DNA from: Patiria miniata
Lineage: Eukaryota > Echinodermata > Asteroidea > Valvatida > Asterinidae
Assembly (NCBI RefSeq): GCF_015706575.1
Contig: NW_024037076.1
Coordinates: forward strand, 558,001-622,000
Reading direction: 5' to 3'
Length of the DNA: 64,000 nucleotides
The notes beneath the pieces were generated by a model. The model was given only the letters and a program-made list of their open reading frames with translations, was not told the origin of the DNA and searched no databases. The stretch's first letter is position 1. Each line of letters begins with the position of its first letter. This document shows positions 1-14,036 of this stretch, piece by piece. The position numbers and the translations under genes were made by a program.

Positions 1-59
1 TTATTTATTTGCTGGCCCAACATGGTCAGAAATATCAGCATTATCTAAAACAGATACAT

Positions 60-190
60 GCAAATCTTTAGCACTTATCAGGGAGACATATACAACCAAT
101 CAGATCTATTCCATAGTTATATGCGACTTGAGCGTCTTTTTTAGACGGATTTTGGCGCTATATAAATGTTCTCTATTATTATTATTATTT
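60..190 (+). mobile_element. SINE 3' tail with ATT microsatellite
   Basis: The segment ends in a GGCGCTATATAAAT-type block followed by a short run of ATT trinucleotides. This is the usual 3' tail of tRNA-derived SINEs in marine invertebrates. The tRNA-related head is not visible inside the window, so only the tail is claimed; the left limit is approximate. Confidence 0.5.
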
Positions 191-404
191 GCAATTAAAG
201 TGATCATCTCATTAGCCCCACAAGTGTACGGAATATTTTTGCAGCTAATCTACTACAATGGTAACAACATGTGATGCTACAAAAGTGGAAGTGGCCCAAC
301 ACACAAATCTATAGGGTGCTTCCCTCCTCCATGGTAATACGATTAAAATGGTAACAGCAAAATTTCGAACAGATTTATCTGGAAGTTGCAAAAATCTATG
401 GGCC

Positions 405-555
405 TTGAAGAGCCTTGACTCAAAATTGCAAGGCCCTGAACCCTCAAGGCCAAGGCCAAGGCCAAGGCTTTTACCCTCAAGCCTCGAGGCCAAGGCCAAG
501 GCCCTCAAATCCAGCCTTAAGGCAGCCTTAAGGCCAAGGCCCAGCATCAAGGCAC
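405..555. repeat. AAGGCC-rich minisatellite
   Basis: An irregular, low-complexity stretch is built from AAGGCC and its complement, with interspersed CCCTCAA and CCTTAAGGC variants. The two short overlapping reading frames here come from this repeat and are not taken as genes. Confidence 0.7.
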
Positions 556-639
556 TACATCACTGGTTTGTATGTCAACCCCATCCATGATGCAATTGTG
601 TTCATGTAGTACTACGACAGTCCCGACACGCCCAAAATA

Positions 640-1440
640 AGACTAAAAGTAAAAGTTGGCAAAAGTTCGCGCTACGAAAAAACAGTTGTGAGTTAAATAT
701 GTCGGCTTCTTACTCACTACAGTTTGCTGAAAAACAGTCCTCCAAATTTCTGTTTTGCCAAGCTGTTGTTGTCAGCACTGCCCCTTCGAAATTGTATTTT
801 TTATTACAATTTTTGAGATAGTTGTTGAGGTCCAAACAAGTCATGCAAGTTATTTCCTGTTTCGCAATGCATTTTCATACAAGTCGTGCAGCGCTTTTTT
901 TTAAGTACATGTATCAAAATTCATTGTGACATGCTAAGATGGCCCCAAACTAATGCGATTACGCATGCAGTTAAGTATGCTAAACAAAACTGATGTCCAC
1001 GAGTTCATTATGTTATGCTTTATCAATCTGCTATTGATGCATGCAGTTGAGCACAGAGGGATAGGTCAGGATGGTTATGGGGCGGGGCTGTCTGGTAGGG
1101 GAATTAGTGCACATACAGTGTATTACAAAGTGGTTTACTATTGTGACGTGTATGTAATGAGATTTATATTCTGTTTGGTAAGGTGGCTGAACTCGATCAA
1201 TTGCTTTCATTGAGTTAGTTGAACTTTTTTTTAAGTTTACTTAAAGTCCCAACCCCCAAAATACATGTATATAACACCCGATTTCCCAAACTACACGGAA
1301 CATTTTGTCAATAAATGCTTCAACATTTTCCCCGCGGCTTACGACATCAATCAATGGAGTTTGAGATGATGGCATCAGGATACAACATTGAAGTACGTAT
1401 CATGAGGTCACAATACAAGCCAAATCACATCACACCAATA
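640..1440 (+). repeat. Diverged, rearranged left edge of the tandem array
   Basis: Positions 690-880 are a diverged copy of the part of the array unit that holds the lead-in to the T-rich tract. Positions about 900-1440 match the part of the long array unit at 17143-17700, including the GGGGCGGGGCTGTCTGGTA block and the CCGCGGCT block. At about 1445 the sequence jumps directly to the CTGCACTCAAGGTCCCAGTC block, which lies elsewhere in normal units, so the edge has been rearranged. No coding evidence was found. Confidence 0.7.
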
Positions 1441-2167
1441 TATCTTCTTTTTCTGCACTCAAGGTCCCAGTCGGGGCCCATCCTATCTAAAGTGTCTCAA
1501 CTGAACTGGAACACACGGTTGAGACGATCCCAGCCAAAGTTGGGAGCATGGTCAAGTTGGGGCGTAACACTAACAGCTATACGGTGTTAAGTTATACACA
1601 TGCAATAATGTACGAACATGAAGAAAAGACGATCGCTCATAATGAGGAGGAATCGTATGAAAGTTTCAACTGGTGCACATCCCCATAGGTTTGTGCACAA
1701 ATTACCTGGTTTGCTTTTCACATCCACGGTACAACGTGTAGGCCTATTGCTATTACTAACAATCATGGGTCCACACGCAGTTTATACTATTTGTTATCAT
1801 TCAAAATCTAAACTTGCGCAAACATGGCTAAAAGTTAGCAAAAAATGTGTTGCGAAAAAATTGTATGTCAGCTTCTATACTCACTCGAGTTTGCTGAAAA
1901 ACAGTCCTCCGAACTTCGGTCTTGCCGATCGAACTGCACCTTCAATATTGTAACTTTTAATTACAATTTTCAAGAGAATTGTTGAAGTCCACAAAAGTAA
2001 TGCAAGTTATTTCCTGTTTCGTAATGCCAATATTTCGCAATGCATTAAGGAAATAACCGTTTTCCCCCCATAAAAGTCGGGTAGGTGAAAGAGCGCCCTA
2101 TTTTTTGTTACATTTATTTATTCTGACTCCAACGTCGTTTACAGGGTCTCTAGCGGTACGATAGCCT
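1441..2167 (+). repeat. Array unit 1, partial (right part only)
   Basis: This is the right third of the 2.43 kb unit, from the CTGCACTCAAGGTCCCAGTC block to the unit boundary chosen here (the ATG of ATGTTATCTTCTC). It differs from the matching part of units 3 and 5 at several positions before about 1880, and matches closely after that. It contains a 111-residue open frame that recurs in later units but resembles no known protein. Confidence 0.85.
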
Positions 2168-4603
2168 ATGTTATCTTCTCTTTTTGTCATTCAAAACCTA
2201 ACCTCGACAACTCAGACTGAGATTCGGATATATGTTGCACAGACTCGTATTATAATATGTATTGGTATACTCGGACTTCGATACAGACTTTATGACTGGG
2301 ACTCAACGAGGTTTATTTTAATTACTCAAGAAAAAAAATGTTTCATACGGTTTTAACAGGATCCTTGCAAGCTACCTGCTGTATAGCTATGAATTAGAGC
2401 TCTGCATGTGGCCTTGGATTTGGGGCATTGATAGCACACCTGCACCTTTATGGAATGCAAACGCACATATTATGCAAATGACCATAAGAAAAGATCAACG
2501 TCACAAGCTTGCCATAGGTTGCTGCACAAGCATAATGTACCTTAAGCCGGTGTCCAATGTTGCAAAGCAAGTTTGGCGAACGATGTGTCTGCTACAAAGG
2601 CACTAGGAGTGGATAGCAGGGTTATGTACATGTAAATATAATGTAATGGAGTTTAATGGCGGATGTTTGAGTACGGTACACGGTGTATGCACACAGTGCC
2701 TGTGATATATCATTGCGCCATTTTGTAAAATAAAATTGCGATACAATGCAATGACGCTGGTAATTATATTTTAATAACCATCAAGTGCTTCAGCAGGGGA
2801 GGAGCCAGAAATCAGATGGGGGCAGACTGTTAAGTCGTTAATTATGGCTTCTGAATTACATGTTTTTTGAAAGAGTGCATGAAGGGCACAGACACATTTG
2901 TGTGAAAATCACTCCAAGTTTAGATTGAGATACTCAAAACAAAAGAAAAGAATTACTCCTGCAGATGACGGTTAATGTTTTCTTGTAGATGGTAGTTTCT
3001 TTTAAAGAAATAAAATCGTGAGTTTTTGACGTGTACTACACTTTCTTTTAAAGAGGCATTGGCACACTCAGCCGAGAATAACAAATTATATAGTGCAGTG
3101 AAAACAAGGTCATTTTATAAGGGGATAATAATAGGTACTAATTAGTGTTCGGCTGATGAAGCCCCTACTAAAAAATGGTGAGCATAGAAGAATGATCTCT
3201 CAGATTATGAAATATAATTGCGAGTTTTTACTCCATGTGTGTACACGGAATGTCACATTCCTATGTCAACATAAAAAGCGTTGCAAAATAGCGCGAAAAG
3301 TGAGGCTTTCCATTCAGCAGCTAATATAACACTAATTACTGTATCAACAACACACACATTGTTCATAAAGTTGTGGTTAACGTTGTGAGTTTTAATCTGG
3401 CATGAAAATATTTTGTGTTTTGTTGTTAGTTTGTAAAAAAGGTTGAATAAATGAAGCCTACTTTCTGAGAAACAAAATTATCATCTGCTGTATGTGTTCT
3501 AGCTTTGTCGATTCTGCTACCTTCAACCATGTTTTAATACTGCATCAAACAACTGTGTCAAAAGAAACATGTAGTTCCAACTAATTGAATCTCTGTGGCA
3601 CATTTTCTCCATCAGTCAAACTACCAGACTACTGATGGGGTCAGTCTCCTCAAACAGTAGGACATATACCAGTCTAGTCTTAGGTTTCAAATCTAATTGC
3701 TTTGCTTTTCAGGTGCAAAATTTTGAAGAAAAGTGTCCTTTAAACATTGAATTGATACTTCAAACTTGAATGGTGAAGAACCGAGGACCTTGCATTCGCC
3801 TCGTGAAATGTTTGGAGGATTTTGTCAGCTATCATAGAGTGAGTCAAACTGGGCTAACTTAAGTTTCGTATGTTTTTCTGCACTCAAGGTCCCAGTCTTG
3901 GAAAATCCTATCTAAAGTGTCTCAACTGAACTGGAACACACGGTTGAGACGATCCCAGCCAAAGTTGGGAGCATGGTCAATTAGGTTGGGGCGTAACACT
4001 AACAGCTATACGGTGTTAAGTTATATACATGCAATAATGTACGAACATGAAGAAAAGACGATCGCTCATAATGAGGAGGAATCGTATGAAAGTTTCAACT
4101 GGTGCACAGCCCCATAGGTTTGTGCACAAATTACCTGGTTTGCTTTTCACATCCACGGTACAACGTGTAGGCCTATTGCTATTACTAACAATCATGGGTC
4201 CACACGCAGTTTATACTATTTGTTATCATTCAAAATCTAAACTTGCGCAAACATGGCTAAAAGTTAGCAAAAAATGTGTTGCGAAAAAATTGTATGTCAG
4301 CTCCTATACTCACTCGAGTTTGCTGAAAAACAGTCCTCCGAACTTCGGTCTTGCCGATCGAACTGCACCTTCAATATTGTAACTTTTAATTACAATTTTC
4401 AAGAGAATTGTTGAAGTCCACAAAAGTAATGCAAGTTATTTCCTGTTTTGTAATGCCAATATTTCGCAATGCATTAAGGAAATAACCGTTTCCCTCCCCC
4501 CCCCATAAAAGTCGGGTAGGTGAAAGAGCGCCCTCTTTTTTGTTACATTTATTTATTCTGACTCCAACGTCGTTTACAGGGTCTCCAGCGGTACGAATAG
4601 CCT
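2168..4603 (+). repeat. Array unit 2 (2,436 bp), first half of dimer copy 1
   Basis: Complete unit of the short form. It is nearly identical to the unit at 7032-9467 and slightly different from its direct neighbours, which defines a two-unit higher-order repeat. Shared variants with 7032-9467 include GCAGATG (about 2960), GTAGATGG, and a one-base longer A run that splits the main open frame into pieces of 62 and 66 residues. Function unknown; no recognised gene. Confidence 0.95.
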
Positions 4604-7031
4604 ATGTTATCTTCTCTTTTTGTCATTCAAAACCTAACCTCGACAACTCAGACTGAGATTCGGATATATGTTGCACAGACTCGTATTATAATATGTATTG
4701 GTATACTCGGACTTCGATACAGACTTTATGACTGGGACTCAACGAGGTTTATTTTAATTACTCAAGAAAAAAATGCTTCATACGGTTTTAACAGGATCCT
4801 TGCAAGCTACCTGCTGTATAGCTATGAACTAGAGCTCTGGATGTGGCCTTGGATTTGGGGCATTGATAGCACACCTGCACCTTTATGGAATGCAAACGCA
4901 CATATTATGCAAATGACCATAAGAAAAGATCAACGTCACAAGCTTGCCATAGGTTGCTGCACAAGCATAATGTGCCTTAAGCCGGTGTCCAATGTTGCAA
5001 AGCAAGTTTGGCGAACGATGTGTCTGCTACAAAGGCACTAGGAGTGGATAGCAGGGTTATGTACATGTAAATATAATGTAATGGAGTTTAATGGCGGATG
5101 TTTGAGTACGGTACGCGGTGTATGCACACAGTGCCTGTGATATATCATTGCGCCATTTTGTAAAATAAAATTGCGATACAATGCAATGACGCTGGTAATT
5201 ATATTTTAATAACCATCAAGTGCTTCAGCAGGGGCGGAGCCAGAAATCAGATGGGGGCAGACTGTTAAGTCGTTAATTATGGCTTCTGAATTACATGTTT
5301 TTTGAAAGAGTGCATGAAGGGCACAGACACATTTGTGTGAAAATCACTCCAAGTTTAGATTGAGATACTCAAAACAAAAGAAAAGAATTACTCCTGCACA
5401 TGACGGTTAATGTTTTCTTGTACATGGTAGTTTCTTTTAAAGAGATAAAATCGTGAGTTTTTGACGTGTAGTACACTTTCTTTTAAAGAGGCATTGGCAC
5501 ACTCAGCCGAGAATAACAAATTATATAGTGCAGTGAAAACAAGGTCATTTTATAAGGGGATAATAATAGGTACTAAATAGTGTTCGGCTGATGAAGCCCC
5601 TACTAAAAAATGGTGAGCATAGAAGAATGATCTCTCAGATTATGAAATATAATTGCGAGTTTTTACTCCATGTGTGTACACGGAATGTCACATTCCTATG
5701 TCAACATAAAAAGCGTTGCAAAATAGCGCGAAAAGTGAGGCTTTCCATTCAGCAGCTAATATAACACTAATTACTGTATCAACAACACACACATTGTTCA
5801 TAAAGTTGTGGTTAACGTTGTGAGTTTTAATCTGGCATGAAAATATTTTGTGTTTTGTTGTTAGTTTGTAAAAAAGGTTGAATAAATGAAGCCTACTTTC
5901 TGAGAAACAAAATTATCATCTGCTGTATGTGTTCTAGCTTTGTCGATTCTGCTACCTTCAACCATGTTTTAATACTGCATCAAACAACTGTGTCAAAAGA
6001 AACATGTAGTTCCAACTAATTGAATCTCTGTGGCACATTTTCTCCATCAGTCAAACTACCAGACTACTGATGGGGTCAGTCTCCTCAAACAGTAGGACAT
6101 ATACCAGTCTAGTCTTAGGTTTCAAATCTAATTGCTTTGCTTTTCAGGTGCAAAATTTTGCAGAAAAGTGTCCTTTAAACATTGAATTGATACTTCAAAC
6201 TTGAATGGTGAAGAACCGAGGACCTTGCATTCGCCTCGTGAAATGTTTGGAGGATTTTGTCAGCTATCATAGAGTGAGTCAAACTGGGCTAACTTAAGTT
6301 TCGCATGTTTTTCTGCACTCAAGGTCCCAGTCTTGGAAAATCCTATCTAAAGTGTCTCAACTGAACTGGAACACACGGTTGAGACGATCCCAGCCAAAGT
6401 TGGGAGCATGGTCAATTAGGTTGGGGCGTAACACTAACAGCTATACGGTGTTAAGTTATATACATGCAATAATGTACGAACATGAAGAAAAGACGATCGC
6501 TCATAATGAGGAGGAATCGTATGAAAGTTTCAACTGGTGCACAGCCCCATAGGTTTGTGCACAAATTGCCTGGTTTGCTTTTCACATCCACGGTGCAACG
6601 TGTAGGCCCATTGCTATTACTAACAATTATGGGTCCACACGTAGTTTATACTATTTGTTATCATTCAAAATCTAAACTTGCGCAAACATGGCTAAAAGTT
6701 AGCAAAAAATGTATTGCAAAAAAATTGTATGTCAGCTCCTATACTCACTCGAGTTTGCTGAAAAACAGTCCTCCGAACTTCGGTCTTGCCGATCGAACTG
6801 CACCTTCAATATTGTAACTTTTAATTACAATTTTCAAGAGAATTGTTGAAGTCCACAAAAGTAATGCAAGTTATTTCCTGTTTCGTAATGCCAATATTTC
6901 GCAATGCATTAAGGAAATAACCGTTTTCCCCCCATAAAAGTCGGGTAGGTGAAAGAGCGCCCTATTTTTTGTTACATTTATTTATTCTGACTCCAACGTC
7001 GTTTACAGGGTCTCTAGCGGTACGATAGCCT
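4604..7031 (+). repeat. Array unit 3 (2,428 bp), second half of dimer copy 1
   Basis: Complete short-form unit, nearly identical to 9468-11897. It carries the alternative variants GCACATG and GTACATGG, and the uninterrupted 145-residue open frame. Its 111-residue frame has the GPLLLL/HVVY variant shared with the unit four positions further on, supporting the 4,864 bp period. Confidence 0.95.
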
Positions 7032-9467
7032 ATGTTATCTTCTCTTTTTGTCATTCAAAACCTAACCTCGACAACTCAGACTGAGATTCGGATATATGTT
7101 GCACAGACTCGTATTATAATATGTATTGGTATACTCGGACTTCGATACAGACTTTATGACTGGGACTCAACGAGGTTTATTTTAATTACTCAAGAAAAAA
7201 AATGTTTCATACGGTTTTAACAGGATCCTTGCAAGCTACCTGCTGTATAGCTATGAATTAGAGCTCTGCATGTGGCCTTGGATTTGGGGCATTGATAGCA
7301 CACCTGCACCTTTATGGAATGCAAACGCACATATTATGCAAATGACCATAAGAAAAGATCAACGTCACAAGCTTGCCATAGGTTGCTGCACAAGCATAAT
7401 GTACCTTAAGCCGGTGTCCAATGTTGCAAAGCAAGTTTGGCGAACGATGTGTCTGCTACAAAGGCACTAGGAGTGGATAGCAGGGTTATGTACATGTAAA
7501 TATAATGTAATGGAGTTTAATGGCGGATGTTTGAGTACGGTACACGGTGTATGCACACAGTGCCTGTGATATATCATTGCGCCATTTTGTAAAATAAAAT
7601 TGCGATACAATGCAATGACGCTGGTAATTATATTTTAATAACCATCAAGTGCTTCAGCAGGGGAGGAGCCAGAAATCAGATGGGGGCAGACTGTTAAGTC
7701 GTTAATTATGGCTTCTGAATTACATGTTTTTTGAAAGAGTGCATGAAGGGCACAGACACATTTGTGTGAAAATCACTCCAAGTTTAGATTGAGATACTCA
7801 AAACAAAAGAAAAGAATTACTCCTGCAGATGACGGTTAATGTTTTCTTGTAGATGGTAGTTTCTTTTAAAGAAATAAAATCGTGAGTTTTTGACGTGTAC
7901 TACACTTTCTTTTAAAGAGGCATTGGCACACTCAGCCGAGAATAACAAATTATATAGTGCAGTGAAAACAAGGTCATTTTATAAGGGGATAATAATAGGT
8001 ACTAATTAGTGTTCGGCTGATGAAGCCCCTACTAAAAAATGGTGAGCATAGAAGAATGATCTCTCAGATTATGAAATATAATTGCGAGTTTTTACTCCAT
8101 GTGTGTACACGGAATGTCACATTCCTATGTCAACATAAAAAGCGTTGCAAAATAGCGCGAAAAGTGAGGCTTTCCATTCAGCAGCTAATATAACACTAAT
8201 TACTGTATCAACAACACACACATTGTTCATAAAGTTGTGGTTAACGTTGTGAGTTTTAATCTGGCATGAAAATATTTTGTGTTTTGTTGTTAGTTTGTAA
8301 AAAAGGTTGAATAAATGAAGCCTACTTTCTGAGAAACAAAATTATCATCTGCTGTATGTGTTCTAGCTTTGTCGATTCTGCTACCTTCAACCATGTTTTA
8401 ATACTGCATCAAACAACTGTGTCAAAAGAAACATGTAGTTCCAACTAATTGAATCTCTGTGGCACATTTTCTCCATCAGTCAAACTACCAGACTACTGAT
8501 GGGGTCAGTCTCCTCAAACAGTAGGACATATACCAGTCTAGTCTTAGGTTTCAAATCTAATTGCTTTGCTTTTCAGGTGCAAAATTTTGAAGAAAAGTGT
8601 CCTTTAAACATTGAATTGATACTTCAAACTTGAATGGTGAAGAACCGAGGACCTTGCATTCGCCTCGTGAAATGTTTGGAGGATTTTGTCAGCTATCATA
8701 GAGTGAGTCAAACTGGGCTAACTTAAGTTTCGTATGTTTTTCTGCACTCAAGGTCCCAGTCTTGGAAAATCCTATCTAAAGTGTCTCAACTGAACTGGAA
8801 CACACGGTTGAGACGATCCCAGCCAAAGTTGGGAGCATGGTCAATTAGGTTGGGGCGTAACACTAACAGCTATACGGTGTTAAGTTATATACATGCAATA
8901 ATGTACGAACATGAAGAAAAGACGATCGCTCATAATGAGGAGGAATCGTATGAAAGTTTCAACTGGTGCACAGCCCCATAGGTTTGTGCACAAATTACCT
9001 GGTTTGCTTTTCACATCCACGGTACAACGTGTAGGCCTATTGCTATTACTAACAATCATGGGTCCACACGCAGTTTATACTATTTGTTATCATTCAAAAT
9101 CTAAACTTGCGCAAACATGGCTAAAAGTTAGCAAAAAATGTGTTGCGAAAAAATTGTATGTCAGCTCCTATACTCACTCGAGTTTGCTGAAAAACAGTCC
9201 TCCGAACTTCGGTCTTGCCGATCGAACTGCACCTTCAATATTGTAACTTTTAATTACAATTTTCAAGAGAATTGTTGAAGTCCACAAAAGTAATGCAAGT
9301 TATTTCCTGTTTTGTAATGCCAATATTTCGCAATGCATTAAGGAAATAACCGTTTCCCCCCCCCCCCCATAAAAGTCGGGTAGGTGAAAGAGCGCCCTCT
9401 TTTTTGTTACATTTATTTATTCTGACTCCAACGTCGTTTACAGGGTCTCCAGCGGTACGAATAGCCT
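7032..9467 (+). repeat. Array unit 4 (2,436 bp), first half of dimer copy 2
   Basis: Near-identical to 2168-4603 at an offset of exactly 4,864 bp, including the same A-run variant and the same downstream polymorphisms. Confidence 0.95.
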
Positions 9468-11897
9468 ATGTTATCTTCTCTTTTTGTCATTCAAAACCTA
9501 ACCTCGACAACTCAGACTGAGATTCGGATATATGTTGCACAGACTCGTATTATAATATGTATTGGTATACTCGGACTTCGATACAGACTTTATGACTGGG
9601 ACTCAACGAGGTTTATTTTAATTACTCAAGAAAAAAATGCTTCATACGGTTTTAACAGGATCCTTGCAAGCTACCTGCTGTATAGCTATGAACTAGAGCT
9701 CTGGATGTGGCCTTGGATTTGGGGCATTGATAGCACACCTGCACCTTTATGGAATGCAAACGCACATATTATGCAAATGACCATAAGAAAAGATCAACGT
9801 CACAAGCTTGCCATAGGTTGCTGCACAAGCATAATGTGCCTTAAGCCGGTGTCCAATGTTGCAAAGCAAGTTTGGCGAACGATGTGTCTGCTACAAAGGC
9901 ACTAGGAGTGGATAGCAGGGTTATGTACATGTAAATATAATGTAATGGAGTTTAATGGCGGATGTTTGAGTACGGTACGCGGTGTATGCACACAGTGCCT
10001 GTGATATATCATTGCGCCATTTTGTAAAATAAAATTGCGATACAATGCAATGACGCTGGTAATTATATTTTAATAACCATCAAGTGCTTCAGCAGGGGCG
10101 GAGCCAGAAATCAGATGGGGGCAGACTGTTAAGTCGTTAATTATGGCTTCTGAATTACATGTTTTTTGAAAGAGTGCATGAAGGGCACAGACACATTTGT
10201 GTGAAAATCACTCCAAGTTTAGATTGAGATACTCAAAACAAAAGAAAAGAATTACTCCTGCACATGACGGTTAATGTTTTCTTGTACATGGTAGTTTCTT
10301 TTAAAGAAATAAAATCGTGAGTTTTTGACGTGTACTACACTTTCTTTTAAAGAGGCATTGGCACACTCAGCCGAGAATAACAAATTATATAGTGCAGTGA
10401 AAACAAGGTCATTTTATAAGGGGATAATAATAGGTACTAATTACTGTTCGGCTGATGAAGCCCCTACTAAAAAATGGTGAGCATAGAAGAATGATCTCTC
10501 AGATTATGAAATATAATTGCGAGTTTTTACTCCATGTGTGTACACGGAATGTCACATTCCTATGTCAACATAAAAAGCGTTGCAAAATAGCGCGAAAAGT
10601 GAGGCTTTCCATTCAGCAGCTAATATAACACTAATTACTGTATCAACAACACACACATTGTTCATAAAGTTGTGGTTAACGTTGTGAGTTTTAATCTGGC
10701 ATGAAAATATTTTGTGTTTTGTTGTTAGTTTGTAAAAAAGGTTGAATAAATGAAGCCTACTTTCTGAGAAACAAAATTATCATCTGCTGTATGTGTTCTA
10801 GCTTTGTCGATTCTGCTACCTTCAACCATGTTTTAATACTGCATCAAACAACTGTGTCAAAAGAAACATGTAGTTCCAACTAATTGAATCTCTGTGGCAC
10901 ATTTTCTCCATCAGTCAAACTACCAGACTACTGATGGGGTCAGTCTCCTCAAACAGTAGGACATATACCAGTCTAGTCTTAGGTTTCAAATCTAATTGCT
11001 TTGCTTTTCAGGTGCAAAATTTTGCAGAAAAGTGTCCTTTAAACATTGAATTGATACTTCAAACTTGAATGGTGAAGAACCGAGGACCTTGCATTCGCCT
11101 CGTGAAATGTTTGGAGGATTTTGTCAGCTATCATAGAGTGAGTCAAACTGGGCTAACTTAAGTTTCGCATGTTTTTCTGCACTCAAGGTCCCAGTCTTGG
11201 AAAATCCTATCTAAAGTGTCTCAACTGAACTGGAACACACGGTTGAGACGATCCCAGCCAAAGTTGGGAGCATGGTCAATTAGGTTGGGGCGTAACACTA
11301 ACAGCTATACGGTGTTAAGTTATATACATGCAATAATGTACGAACATGAAGAAAAGACGATCGCTCATAATGAGGAGGAATCGTATGAAAGTTTCAACTG
11401 GTGCACAGCCCCATAGGTTTGTGCACAAATTGCCTGGTTTGCTTTTCACATCCACGGTGCAACGTGTAGGCCCATTGCTATTACTAACAATTATGGGTCC
11501 ACACGTAGTTTATACTATTTGTTATCATTCAAAATCTAAACTTGCGCAAACATGGCTAAAAGTTAGCAAAAAATGTGTTGCAAAAAAATTGTATGTCAGC
11601 TCCTATACTCACTCGAGTTTGCTGAAAAACAGTCCTCCGAACTTCGGTCTTGCCGATCGAACTGCACCTTCAATATTGTAACTTTTAATTACAATTTTCA
11701 AGAGAATTGTTGAAGTCCACAAAAGTAATGCAAGTTATTTCCTGTTTCGTAATGCCAATATTTCGCAATGCATTAAGGAAATAACCGTTTTTTTCCCCAT
11801 AAAAGTCGGGTAGGTGAAAGAGCGCCCTCTTTTTTGTTACATTTATTTATTCTGACTCCAACGTCGTTTACAGGGTCTCCAGCGGTACGAATAGCCT
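9468..11897 (+). repeat. Array unit 5 (2,430 bp), second half of dimer copy 2
   Basis: Near-identical to 4604-7031 at an offset of 4,864 bp until about 11780. There a pyrimidine tract differs (TTTTTTCCCC instead of TTTTCCCCCC), marking the approximate end of the higher-order period. The poly-C tract near 9357 is longer than at the equivalent place in unit 3. Confidence 0.95.
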
Positions 11898-14036
11898 ATG
11901 TTATCTTCTCTTTTTGTCATTCAAAACCTAACCTCGGCAACTCAGACTAAGATTCGGATATATGTTGCGCAGACTCGTATTATTATATGTATTGGTATAC
12001 TCGGACTTCGATACAGACTTTATGACTGGGACTCAAAGAGGTTTTTTTAATTACTCAAGAAAAAAATGCTTCATACGGTTTTAACAGGATCCTTGCAAGC
12101 TACCTGCTGTATAGCTATGAACTAAAGCTCTGCATGTGGCCTTGGATTTGGGGCATTGATAGCACACCTGCACCTTTATGGAATGCAAACGCACATATTA
12201 TGCAAATGACCATAAGAAAAATCAACGTCACAAGCTTGCCATAGGTTGTTGCACAAGCATAATGTGCCTTAAGCCGGTGTCCAATGTTGCAAAGCAAGTT
12301 TGGCGAACGATGTGTCTGCTACAAAGGCACTAGGAGTGGATAGCAGGGTTATGTACATGTAAATATAATGTAATGGAGTTTAATGGCGGATGTTTGAGTA
12401 CGGTACGCGGTGTATGCACACAGTGCCTGTGATATATCATTGCGCCATTTTGTAAAATAAAATTGCGATACAATGCAATGACGCTGGTAATTATATTTTA
12501 ATTACCATCAAGTGCTTCAGCAGGGGCGGAGCCAGAAATCAGATGGGGGCAGACTGTTAAGTCGTTAATTATGGCTTCTGAATTACATGTTTTTGAAAGA
12601 GTGCATGAAGGGCACAGACACATTTGTGTGTAAATCACTCCAAGTTTAGATTGAGATACTCAAAACAAAAGAAAAGAATTACTCCTGCACATGACGGTTA
12701 ATGTTTTCTTGTACATGGTAGTTTCTTTTAAAGAAATAAAATCGTGAGTTTTTGACGTGTAGTACACTTTCTTTTAAAGAGGCATTGGCACACTCAGCCG
12801 AGAATAACAAATTATATAGTACAGTGAAAACAAGGTCATTTTATAAGGGGATAATAATAGGGACTAAATAGTGTTCGGCTGATGAAGCCCCTACTAAAAA
12901 TTGGTGAGAATAGAAAAATGATCTCTCAGATTATGAAATATAATTGCGAGTTTTTACTCCATGTGTGTACACGGAATGTCACATTCTTATGTCAACATAA
13001 AAAGCGTTGCAAAATAGCGCGAAAAGTGAGGCTTTCCATTCAGCAGCTAATATAACACTAATTACTGTATCAACAACACACAAATTGTTCATAAAGTTGT
13101 GGTTAACGTTGTGAGTTTTAATCTGGCATGAAAATATTTTGTGTTTTGTTGTTAGTTTGTAAAAAAGGTTGAATAAATGAAGCATACTTTCTGAGAAACA
13201 AAATTATCATCTGCTGTATGTGTTCTAGCTTTGTCGATTCTGCTACCTTCAACCATGTTTTAATACTGCATCAAACAACTGTGTCAAAAGAATCATGTAG
13301 TTCCAACTAATTGAATCTCTGTGGCACATTTTCTCCATCAGTCAAGCTACCAGACTACTGATGGGGTCAGTCTCCTCAAACAGTAGGACGTATACCAGTC
13401 TAGTCTTAGGTTTCAAATCTAATCGCTTTGCTTTTCAGGTGCAAAATTTTGAAGAAAAGTGTCCTTTAAACATTGAATTGATACTTCAAACTTGAATGGT
13501 GAAGTACCGAGGACCTTGCATTCGCCTCGTGAAATGTTTGGAGGATTTTGTCAGCTATCATAGAGTAAGTCAACCTGGGCTAACTTAAGTTTTGCATGTT
13601 GTTCTGCACTCAAAGTCCCAGTCGGGGCCCATCCTATCTAAAGTGTCTCAACTGAACTGGAACACACGGTTAAGACGATCCCAGCCAAAGTTGGGAGCAT
13701 GGTCAATTAGGTTGAGGCGTAACACTAACAGCTATACGGTGTTAAGTTATACACATGCAACAATGTACGAACATGAAGAAAAGACGATCGCTCATAATGA
13801 GGAGGAATCGTATGAAAGTTTCAACTGGTGCACAGCCCCATAGGTTTGTGCACAAATTACCTGGTTTGCTTTTCACATCCACGGTACAACGTGTAGGCCT
13901 ATTGCTATTACTAACAATCATGGGTCCACACGCAGTTTATACTATTTGTTATCATTCAAACACCCCTCTTTTTTGTTACATTTATTTATTCTGACTCCAA
14001 CGTCGTTTACAGGGTCTCCAGCGGTACGAATAGCCT
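11898..14036 (+). repeat. Array unit 6 (2,139 bp) with internal deletion
   Basis: More diverged than units 2-5. About 290 bp are missing near 13960, where ATTCAAA joins CACCCCTCTTTTTTG, removing the stretch present at, for example, 16100-16390. The 145-residue frame is broken in this unit, an argument against coding constraint. Confidence 0.9.
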
